A stretch of DNA of 64,000 bases from the NCBI RefSeq assembly GCF_023204835.1, contig NZ_CP096270.1, positions 1,674,001 to 1,738,000 on the forward strand. The letters run 5' to 3'. This DNA comes from Salinarchaeum laminariae. GTDB taxonomy: Archaea; Halobacteriota; Halobacteria; Halobacteriales; Salinarchaeaceae. The notes beneath the pieces were generated by a model, which saw only the letters and a list, made by a program, of their open reading frames with translations, did no database searches and was not told where the DNA came from. Positions within the stretch are counted from its first letter, which is position 1; every line of letters begins with the position of its first letter. The position numbers were made by a program, and so were the translations under genes. Below, in pieces: positions 57,719 to 64,000 of the stretch.

Positions 57719-59389
57719 TCAGCGACGGCGGACGACTTCCAGCGCCACCAGCCCGATGACCAACACCGATCCGATCGCAGCGAGCGCGCCGAGGCCGGTG
57801 AGCCGATCCGTGACCTGCTCTGTCGTACTCGGTCCGTTGGACGGCGGTGGTTCCGCTGGCTCCTGCGCTGCGCTGGCGTCGAGGGATCGGACGTCCTCCA
57901 GCGTCGGGGCGTGGACCACGATCACCGAACTTCCGTTCTGACGGATCGAGACGCGGCCGTCGTAGCTGCTCTCCGGCGGGAAGTTGAACGTGCCGGCGAA
58001 CTCGCTGGAGCGGTCGGCACCACGGATCTCGAGCAGATCGACGTACCGCTGGTAGAACGTCGACGCGGACTGCGTGCTATCCCAGGCGGTCCGCCATCGG
58101 ACACCGGTTTCACCCGTGCTCTTGCTGTAGACCTCCAGACGGCCACCGTCCCAACCGGTCGTGGCGTCGACGTCGTAGTTGTACGGTCTGAGCTGGTCGA
58201 GCTGGTTCTCTCCGACGTCGTTCCTGATCCGTTTGGCGCCGTAGATCTCGCCACCGTCGGTATCGAACGTCGGTGCGATCATCGCGGCGCCGATCGTCCC
58301 CGGTCCGAGCACGTCGTAGCCTGGCAGTCCCTCGGGATCGACGAGGCTCCAGTTCGCGTCGACCTCGGTCGCGAAGGTGACGTTTGCGCGTTCGAACTCG
58401 TCGCCGGTGTCGGGAACCATGATTTGCTTGCTCGAGATCGGTGGGTCGTCGTATCGCGCGTTCACGGCTTCCCACCCACCATCCTCGTACAGCGACTCGA
58501 CGTACCGTCCGCCGTCGTTGTACGGCTGGAAGAAGAAGAGTTCCATCGCCAGGAAATCCCCGCTGCCAGTGCTTCCGGCGTCGTAGTTCAGGCAGGCCGT
58601 TCCCCACCCGGGCGCCTGACAGCGCCGTTCGTATCGCCGCTCGACAAGCGTCGCGTCGCCTTCGATCAACCCGCTCTCTGCGAGCGACGCGTCCGTCAGG
58701 TTCGCGTCGAACTGCCCCAGACCGAACTGCTGATCCTGGAGTGCGTGGACCAGTTCGTGGGCGAGCGTCGGCTCGTCGACGTGGGTCTCGTTCCCGTCGC
58801 TGATCAGGACGATCTCGTCGGTCGTGGAATCGTAGAACCCTCGCGTCGAGCCTGCGATCGTCTGTGCGCGGGCTTTCGTTGCGTTCGTCTTCGTCCCGAG
58901 GAGCAACGCGGCTGCAAGTCTTGCGTCGTCGAACTCACGAACCGTCGACGACCGGGTGGCAAGCTCCGCTTCCCGTGCCGAGCGAACGGCGCTCCGGTTG
59001 GCGATGTCGACGTCCGGCGCGGAGTCGAAGGGTAGACAGCGAAGCGTCTCCACGCGTGCGGCGGTCCGCGCGACCACTGCAACTGCCTCCGCTTCGTCCA
59101 GCCCGTCGCTGGCGTTGAGCGCTCTGGACCCGGTGGGTTCGCCCGAGCTGGTGTTCTCCGAACCCCCGTCGGATCCGTTCGATTCGATCACGATGGGCTC
59201 GTCGTACCAGTAGCCGTCGACGTAGCCCAACGCGTCGCCACCCTCGGGCGCCGAGAAGTTCGCCGGCGATTCGACGGCACACGCCTCGAGTGGCTGGCCG
59301 TGGTCGTCTGCAGCGACGCCACCCGTCGCGAGGAGTCCGAGCAACAGCATCCCCACGAGCACTGCCGGAACCGTGGGGCGAATTCGCAT
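57719..59389 (-). CDS. Hvo_1808-family surface protein with HELVH motif, 556 aa
   Basis: Signal peptide MRIRPTVPAVLVGMLLLGLL, cut near GVAADD. The exposed part has many N-glycosylation sequons and the zinc-like site TLAHELVHALQDQQFGLGQF (about 211) with downstream GLIEGDATLVERRYERR. The C-terminus ends in a Pro-rich stretch, a membrane segment LAAIGSVLVIGLVALEVV and RRR. This layout defines a haloarchaeal cell-surface family that may be a protease or adhesin. Resembles 34348-35709, which lacks the C-terminal anchor. Confidence 0.8.
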   Translation of the reverse strand: MRIRPTVPAVLVGMLLLGLLATGGVAADDHGQPLEACAVESPANFSAPEGGDALGYVDGYWYDEPIVIESNGSDGGSENTSSGEPTGSRALNASDGLDEAEAVAVVARTAARVETLRCLPFDSAPDVDIANRSAVRSAREAELATRSSTVREFDDARLAAALLLGTKTNATKARAQTIAGSTRGFYDSTTDEIVLISDGNETHVDEPTLAHELVHALQDQQFGLGQFDANLTDASLAESGLIEGDATLVERRYERRCQAPGWGTACLNYDAGSTGSGDFLAMELFFFQPYNDGGRYVESLYEDGGWEAVNARYDDPPISSKQIMVPDTGDEFERANVTFATEVDANWSLVDPEGLPGYDVLGPGTIGAAMIAPTFDTDGGEIYGAKRIRNDVGENQLDQLRPYNYDVDATTGWDGGRLEVYSKSTGETGVRWRTAWDSTQSASTFYQRYVDLLEIRGADRSSEFAGTFNFPPESSYDGRVSIRQNGSSVIVVHAPTLEDVRSLDASAAQEPAEPPPSNGPSTTEQVTDRLTGLGALAAIGSVLVIGLVALEVVRRR

Positions 59390-59645
59390 GATCTCGACGT
59401 GGGATCCGACGCGTAAAAAGTGTGATCCCCGGTACACGAGGGGGAAACCTCGCGGCAGCCACGACGTTCGATTTCGCACCAACAGGGCCAGTACGGTTTG
59501 TATTCCTGAACCCTATCTGCGACCGACGAACTGCACCACTGGGGATCAACAGGGCGTGAGCCGGTGGCGAGGCTCGTCGGGTACTCTCACAGCGGCCGAA
59601 GGCTGCGTGAATGCACTTTTTGCCTCCAGCCGCCTACACCCGAGT

Positions 59646-60221
59646 ATGCAACTCTCAGCCAGCGACGGCGCACTGGTCGTCGTCGACGTTCAGAACGGGT
59701 TCTGCCACCCCGACGGCAGTCTCTATGCGCCGGGAAGCGAGGCGGCGGTCGACCCCGTCGCCGCGCTCGTCGACCGGGCCCACGAGGCCGACGTGCAGGT
59801 CGTCTTCACGCGCGACGTTCATCCGCCCGAACAGTTCGACGACGCGCACTACTACGACGAGTTCGACCAGTGGGGCGAGCACGTCCTCGAGGGGAGCTGG
59901 GACGCCGAAATCGTCGACGAAATCGACGTCCGATCCGACGATCACGTCGTCGAGAAACACACCTACGACGCCTTCCACCAGACGGAGCTGAACGGCTGGC
60001 TCTCTGCGCGTGGCATCGACGACCTCGCGATCTGCGGGACGCTCGCGAACGTCTGCGTGCTGCACACGGCGGGCTCCGCCGGGCTCAGGGACTACCGTCC
60101 GGTTCTCATCGAGGACGCGATCGGAGCGATCGAGGAGGACCACCGCGAGTACGCCCTCGACCACGTCGACTGGCTGTTCGGCGAGGTCGCGACCAGCGAG
60201 GCGCTGACGATGGGCGAGTGA
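59646..60221 (+). CDS. Nicotinamidase/isochorismatase-like cysteine hydrolase, 191 aa
   Basis: Catalytic triad Asp in LVVVDVQNGFCHPDG (about 13-17), Lys in VVEKHTYDAFHQT (about 103) and Cys in CGTLANVCVLHTAG (about 138). The metal site DVHPPEQFDDAHY fits the nicotinamidase (PncA) pattern D-x-H. It would turn nicotinamide into nicotinate, the substrate of the phosphoribosyltransferase encoded at 56455. ATG 59646 is well placed. Confidence 0.82.
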   Translation: MQLSASDGALVVVDVQNGFCHPDGSLYAPGSEAAVDPVAALVDRAHEADVQVVFTRDVHPPEQFDDAHYYDEFDQWGEHVLEGSWDAEIVDEIDVRSDDHVVEKHTYDAFHQTELNGWLSARGIDDLAICGTLANVCVLHTAGSAGLRDYRPVLIEDAIGAIEEDHREYALDHVDWLFGEVATSEALTMGE

Positions 60222-60249
60222 ATCGTGGCGAACTGAGCGACGGGCGGTC

Positions 60250-60390
60250 TCAGGCGAACGTGTTGAGAAACGCGTCGCTGAAGAAGATCAGGCAGAGGCC
60301 GGCCGCGACGATGATGCCGAGCCAGAGCGTCGCGATGCGTAGGGACCGGCGTACGAACTCCTCGTCCGCGTCGGAGGCGGTTCTGGACAT
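60250..60390 (-). CDS. Single-span membrane microprotein, 46 aa
   Basis: MSRTASDADEEFVRRSLRIA then TLWLGIIVAAGLCLIFFSDA and the end FLNTFA. The layout of a charged N-terminus, one or two short spans and a terminal (L/M)(N/D)xFA matches the 51-aa protein at 60642-60797. Unknown function. Confidence 0.6.
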   Translation of the reverse strand: MSRTASDADEEFVRRSLRIATLWLGIIVAAGLCLIFFSDAFLNTFA

Positions 60391-60641
60391 TACGTGAAGG
60401 TTCGATTCGAAACGGAAAACGACGCCGGTTCGACCTGGCCATGTCACGTAATTGCACACCACGGTAGTGCCGAAGCGGCCCCGCATCGACCTCGTGAGTG
60501 CAACAGTTCACGAAACGCCGTTTCGCACTCGGTGCACCAGCTCAGTTCTCACTCTGCACATCGCCCCACTTCACTCGGTGCACCATCGCCACTCCTGCCG
60601 GGTATACCTCGGTGCGGCTCGGGGAAGTCGTGCTGGATTCC
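60391..60641. other. Space between two related membrane microprotein genes
   Basis: Contains ATTACGTGA (60389-60397) with inverted partner TCACGTAAT (60444-60452), and CACTCGGTGCACCA repeated directly at 60526-60539 and 60572-60585. These may be regulatory sites for the 46-aa gene. No gene seen. Confidence 0.4.
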
Positions 60642-60797
60642 TCACGCGAAGAGATCCATGAGCACGTCTCCCCAGAGCACGAGGGCGAGACTCGCGAGGA
60701 ACAGCATGAGTATCCACCCACCGATGAGGATCGCGAGCATCCGCATGAGCCGCTCGTTGTCTTCCTCGACGGTTGGGACGACGTCTGTCTGTGCCAT
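60642..60797 (-). CDS. Single-span membrane microprotein, 51 aa
   Basis: MAQTDVVPTVEEDNERLMRM, then LAILIGGWILMLFLASLALV and the end LWGDVLMDLFA. Similar in size, topology and C-terminal ending to the 46-aa protein downstream, so the two may be paralogues. Unknown function. Confidence 0.6.
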   Translation of the reverse strand: MAQTDVVPTVEEDNERLMRMLAILIGGWILMLFLASLALVLWGDVLMDLFA

Positions 60798-60937
60798 GAA
60801 TGATCATTAGGGTCCTCTCTACGTAAATCATGCCCCGAACTGGCACGGTTACGGGGCACCGTCTACTGCCAGAACTCCAAATTCATCACTCTCAGCAGGC
60901 CTATATTCTCCATTTATGCAGGCCAAAGGGCGTCCGA

Positions 60938-62107
60938 TCAGGGCAACAGCGCTCGCAGCTGCTTCGCCGAGAACAGCGACGTCGGCCGATCCATGTGGAC
61001 GCCGATCTCCCCGGAGAACGTCCGCAACCCTGCGCGCTGAACCGTCTTCGGCAAGGAGTAGGCTCGTCGAATCGCGTGGCCGAGCCGGATCTCTCGCCCG
61101 AGATCTGCTCGCCAGGCCGACTCGTAGGCCGCCAGCGTCGACGGATCGTCGGGATCGACCTGCTCCACCGCGTGATCAGCACAGGTCGTTCCGTAGCGGA
61201 TCCCACCGCCGGTGAATGGTTTGGTCTGGCTCGCGGCGTCACCGATCAGTAGCCCGCGGTGGCCGGTTACCTGATCTGGCGGTCCGATCGGGATTGCCCC
61301 GGAGCATCGCCGCGAGACCTCCACGCCGTAGGCCGAACAGAACGCCTCGAACTGGTCGCCGGCGTGTTTTCCCGGTGGCACGGCGAGCCCGAACTCGACG
61401 CCGGCGTCGCCCCGCGGGATGCGCCACGCGAAAAAGCGCGGTGCCGTGAGGTGGACGTCGACGAAGTCGGCGTGATCGGGCTCGTCGGTGAAGCCCAGCA
61501 CGCCGTGTAGGAACTCGTCGGGTTCTGGAAGCCCCAGTGCGTCTCGAACGCGAGAGCGGGGGCCGTCACAGCCCGCGACCATCTTCGCTTCGTACTCCTC
61601 GGTACCGTCCGGGCCGCGAACGGTGACGGTCACTCGATCCTCCTGCTCCTCGACGGCGGTGACGGTGTGGTCTTCTCGGCAGTCCGCGCCGGCGTCCCGG
61701 GCCATCTCTGCGAGGTGGCGATCGAGCCCGACCCGGTCGATGACGTTCGAGACCGGCTCGTCCTTGTAGAATGGGTAGGCGCCCGCGAGATCCTGCCCGT
61801 CCGTCCGCGCCACGTCGTCGGGGACGGTGCCGTTGGGTGCCCCGGAATCGGTGGTCGCAGAACTCTCGACCGCGGCCTCCGGGCCGTCGACGTGAAACCG
61901 TGCCCCGTACACCTCATTCTGGAGAAGCTCCTCGCGTGCGCCCTCGCCCGTGATCGACCACAGATCGGTGCTCACGTGGCCCGAACAGGCCAGCGGCTCG
62001 CCGACGCTGCCCTGCTCGAACGCGAGAACGTCGTAGCCCGCCTCAGCGGCTCGACGGGCGAAGCGCGACCCGGCCGGCCCGAGTCCGACGACGACGAAGT
62101 CGTACAC
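60938..62107 (-). CDS. Geranylgeranyl reductase-family flavoprotein, 389 aa
   Basis: Reduces the double bonds of isoprenoid chains, e.g. digeranylgeranylglycerophospholipid in archaeal lipids. FAD-binding GxGxxG is VVVGLGPAGSRFARRAAEAG at the N-terminus, with EQGSVGEPLACSGHVS (the family CxG motif) after it. AKMVAGCDGPRSRVRDALGL and RGLLIGDAASQTKPFTGGGI complete the signature. Usual length. Confidence 0.88.
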   Translation of the reverse strand: MYDFVVVGLGPAGSRFARRAAEAGYDVLAFEQGSVGEPLACSGHVSTDLWSITGEGAREELLQNEVYGARFHVDGPEAAVESSATTDSGAPNGTVPDDVARTDGQDLAGAYPFYKDEPVSNVIDRVGLDRHLAEMARDAGADCREDHTVTAVEEQEDRVTVTVRGPDGTEEYEAKMVAGCDGPRSRVRDALGLPEPDEFLHGVLGFTDEPDHADFVDVHLTAPRFFAWRIPRGDAGVEFGLAVPPGKHAGDQFEAFCSAYGVEVSRRCSGAIPIGPPDQVTGHRGLLIGDAASQTKPFTGGGIRYGTTCADHAVEQVDPDDPSTLAAYESAWRADLGREIRLGHAIRRAYSLPKTVQRAGLRTFSGEIGVHMDRPTSLFSAKQLRALLP

Positions 62108-62223
62108 GTCGGAGGCTACGCGGGCCAGCGCTTACGTGTTTCGACGGCGGATCGTCATCGGCACTGCTTGCATCGCGGTAGGGACTGCATCTGGCCGCGT
62201 CGGCGGCTCGACGGCGCCATTTG

Positions 62224-63246
62224 CTACGGCAGGTCGGGGACGACGGCCAGCCCCCGTGCCGTCTGGTCGGCGAGTTCCTCGGGCCAGTCGACGTCGATCC
62301 GGGACCAGCTCGAGCCGAAATCCGTCGAGTGATAGCAACCCTGGTTCGTCGCCGCATACGCGTGGCTGGCGTCGCCGTCGCTCGCGAGGACGGCCCGAAG
62401 GACGCCGTCGCCGCTGAGGGGGCCTTCCAAACGCTCCCACTTGGTTTTGTGTCCCTCGCTCTCCTGTGCATTCGTCCGACGGTAGCAGTAGGATTCCCCG
62501 GGGTGGCTGTGCGCCGATCCGGGGCCGGTCGCCGAACTGACGAGCACTCGCTCCGGATCGCCGGGGTCGGGAAGGACGCTCCAGACGTACCGATGGTCGA
62601 GGCCGTCGTGGTGGACGGTCCAGGTCATCCCGCCGTCGGTGGATTCAGCGTAGCCGTCTCCCGCTGCGGCGTAGACTCGGCCGGCAGCGTTCGGGTGGGT
62701 GGCGAGCTGGTGGTTGTCACTGCGTGACCCCGGCGGTCGATCGGTCCAGGTCGCACCGCCGTCCTCGGTGTAGAGCAGTGCTCCGGCCTCGATCCCGACG
62801 TGGATCCGATCGGGGTCCGTCGGGTCCGGTTCGATCCACCGGACGTGATGCGTCTCGGGCCGAGGTGGGAACGCCCACTGGCTGGCGGAGGGAACGTCGG
62901 TGATCCCCCGGACCCGCTCGAAAGACTCCCCGCCGTCCCGAGATCGATAGAGTCGGCTCGGCTCGGTGCCGACCCAGATTTCCTCTGGATCGAGCGGCGA
63001 CACTGCGACCGCGGTGACGGCGTCGTGATCGAGCGCGTCGCCGATCTGCTCGACCGTCTGGCCGCCGTCGGTCGTTCGATAGAGCCCGTCGTCGAACGTT
63101 CCGACGACGGCTCGCTCCGGCGCTGCCTCGTGGGCAGCGACGGCTTCGAGATCGTGGCCGAGCAGGCGCTCCGTCGCCGTGGGCGCCTCACCGGTAGCGT
63201 CGTCGATCGTCACCAGTCTGTCGCGGTGAGCGAGGTACGCACGCAC
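62224..63246 (-). CDS. BNR/sortilin-like beta-propeller protein, 340 aa
   Basis: Repeated Asp-box elements at blade turns: LYRTTDGGQTVEQIG, LYRSRDGGESFERV, LYTEDGGATWTDR, YAESTDGGMTWTVH and CYHSTDFGSSWSRI, at least five blades. No signal peptide. Family members include glycosidase-like and exo-type propellers, but catalytic residues are not apparent. Start GTG 63246 chosen because MRAYLAHRDRLV opens the first strand; the frame extends nine codons further. Confidence 0.7.
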   Translation of the reverse strand: MRAYLAHRDRLVTIDDATGEAPTATERLLGHDLEAVAAHEAAPERAVVGTFDDGLYRTTDGGQTVEQIGDALDHDAVTAVAVSPLDPEEIWVGTEPSRLYRSRDGGESFERVRGITDVPSASQWAFPPRPETHHVRWIEPDPTDPDRIHVGIEAGALLYTEDGGATWTDRPPGSRSDNHQLATHPNAAGRVYAAAGDGYAESTDGGMTWTVHHDGLDHRYVWSVLPDPGDPERVLVSSATGPGSAHSHPGESYCYRRTNAQESEGHKTKWERLEGPLSGDGVLRAVLASDGDASHAYAATNQGCYHSTDFGSSWSRIDVDWPEELADQTARGLAVVPDLP

Positions 63247-63370
63247 GCGTGACAGTACTGCACCTGCAGCCAAGTCACTGTCCCCGATCGGGTGCGGTGG
63301 TCATCGAAGGGGCCCGGCACCCCCAGAACTCGAAGCATCCCAGCACTCCCGGCACCCCAACATTCTGGGT

Positions 63371-63400
63371 AGCCCCCGGTATCCCCCGGTATCCCCCGGT
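63371..63400. repeat. 10-bp tandem repeat, three copies
   Basis: ATCCCCCGGT repeated at 63381 and 63391, with AGCCCCCGGT at 63371. Lies in the 269-bp divergent region before grpE, which also holds related CCCGGCACCCC words. Confidence 0.7.
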
Positions 63401-63515
63401 CGCCATCCAACCCACCGTCGTCGACCACGGAACGGGCACTCGGCGCTCACGGTCGACTCGGCAGCCGTTCCGCGGATCATGAACCCTTATGCTCCCCGCC
63501 CGGCTGCTCACTGAC

Positions 63516-64000
63516 ATGACCGAGGACGAGGGTCCCGAGAGCGGGGCCGGGTCGGACGCCACTGGCGGCGCCGCGCAGGAGAACGATGGTGGCGAAAACG
63601 GTGGTGACGCCACCGGGTCCGATGGCCCTGGCGACGCTACGCCCGAGGATGCCGGAAACGAGACGGAGACGACGGACGCGGCTGCCGAGACAGACGCCGA
63701 GGCGTCGGCCGACGCCAGCCAGGAGACCGGCGAGGCGGTCGAGGCCGACGCCGGCGAGTCTGGCGACGGTTCGACGGCGTCCGAAACGAGCGGTGCCACG
63801 ATGGCTCCTCCGGAGGACGGCGAGTCGCCGATCGGCCACGATCTGACCGACCGCATCGCCGAGCACGACCAGTCGCTGGCGTCGGAAGTTCAGCTCGTCG
63901 TCGAGAAAGCGCTCGAACTCAAAAAGCGCGTGGACGAGCAGGCCGACGAACTCGAGGAGAAGGAGGAGCGCATCGACCAGCTCGAGAGCGCCCTCGCGAA
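63516..64000 (+). CDS. grpE: GrpE nucleotide exchange factor, N-terminal part (runs off the window)
   Basis: MTEDEGPESGAGSDATGGAA begins a roughly 110-residue acidic, disordered region, followed by a long helix (SEVQLVVEKALELKKRVDEQ ... ELEEKEERIDQLESALA) that matches the coiled-coil helix of GrpE, the exchange factor for DnaK. The CCTTATGC box near 63485-63492 lies about 28 bp before the ATG. The C-terminal beta domain is beyond the window, so a different coiled-coil protein is not fully excluded. Confidence 0.7.
   Translation, partial: MTEDEGPESGAGSDATGGAAQENDGGENGGDATGSDGPGDATPEDAGNETETTDAAAETDAEASADASQETGEAVEADAGESGDGSTASETSGATMAPPEDGESPIGHDLTDRIAEHDQSLASEVQLVVEKALELKKRVDEQADELEEKEERIDQLESALA

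Noticed and set aside
1-64000. rRNA genes or IS-element transposases
   Set aside because: No rRNA-like stretch and no transposase motif or terminal inverted repeats of known insertion sequences were seen.

Overview
This window comes from a haloarchaeon (class Halobacteria). It is GC-rich, its proteins are acidic, many genes overlap by ATGA or GTGA, and TATA-type promoters lie about 25-30 bp before start codons. The housekeeping set is archaeal: TFB, TFS, the proteasome ATPase PAN, NAC, RNase HI with its haloarchaeal partner, geranylgeranyl reductase and TrmI. I cannot name the genus from sequence alone.

Bases 1-1294 hold the start of a gamma-glutamyltransferase gene that runs off the left edge. 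Bases 1557-16009 are a provirus of about 14.4 kb bounded by a 19-bp direct repeat, one copy of which is the 3' end of an intact tRNA-Pro(GGG). Its structural operon (5990-11154) looks like that of a pleolipovirus, closest to the betapleolipovirus/SNJ2 type: small membrane protein, Tat-exported spike, membrane proteins and packaging-type NTPase. On the left, a leftward operon ends in a tyrosine integrase. It starts with a 13-codon leader and a winged-helix gene, and it is divergent from a phiH1-type repressor, a Tat lipoprotein and a stand-alone catalytic-domain recombinase. On the right, a leftward nine-gene operon encodes seven tiny paired-cysteine proteins and one small HTH protein, and ends in the Rep-like protein. 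The C-terminal module of Rep is duplicated as the winged-helix gene of the integrase operon.

The chromosome from 16068 to 64000 is mostly core metabolism and information processing: thiolase with its DUF35 partner, pyrophosphatase, PadR regulator, rnhA operon, TFB, a Ste24-type protease, an isoaspartate methyltransferase relative, a queuosine-precursor transporter, an S9 peptidase, an acyl-CoA synthetase, a BolA/monothiol glutaredoxin pair, an XPD/DinG-like helicase, a mannonate dehydratase-like enolase, an aldo/keto reductase, a PIN/AbrB toxin-antitoxin pair, an aspartate/glutamate racemase, two divergent rhodaneses, an M24 peptidase homologue, TFS, NAC, TrmI, PAN, PepF, an unusual histidine kinase, tRNA-Gly, nicotinate phosphoribosyltransferase and a nicotinamidase-like hydrolase, geranylgeranyl reductase, a BNR propeller and the start of GrpE.

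The spaces between genes are unusually structured. There are three fold-back elements (22.3-22.8, 37.9-38.3 and 42.6-42.9 kb), a terminator-like repeat placed in inverted orientation around nac-trmI, several short tandem repeats, a molybdopterin-oxidoreductase gene remnant and a duplicated fragment of the tRNA-Gly 3' end. Functions are inferred by reading motifs and by family knowledge; no database search was run.
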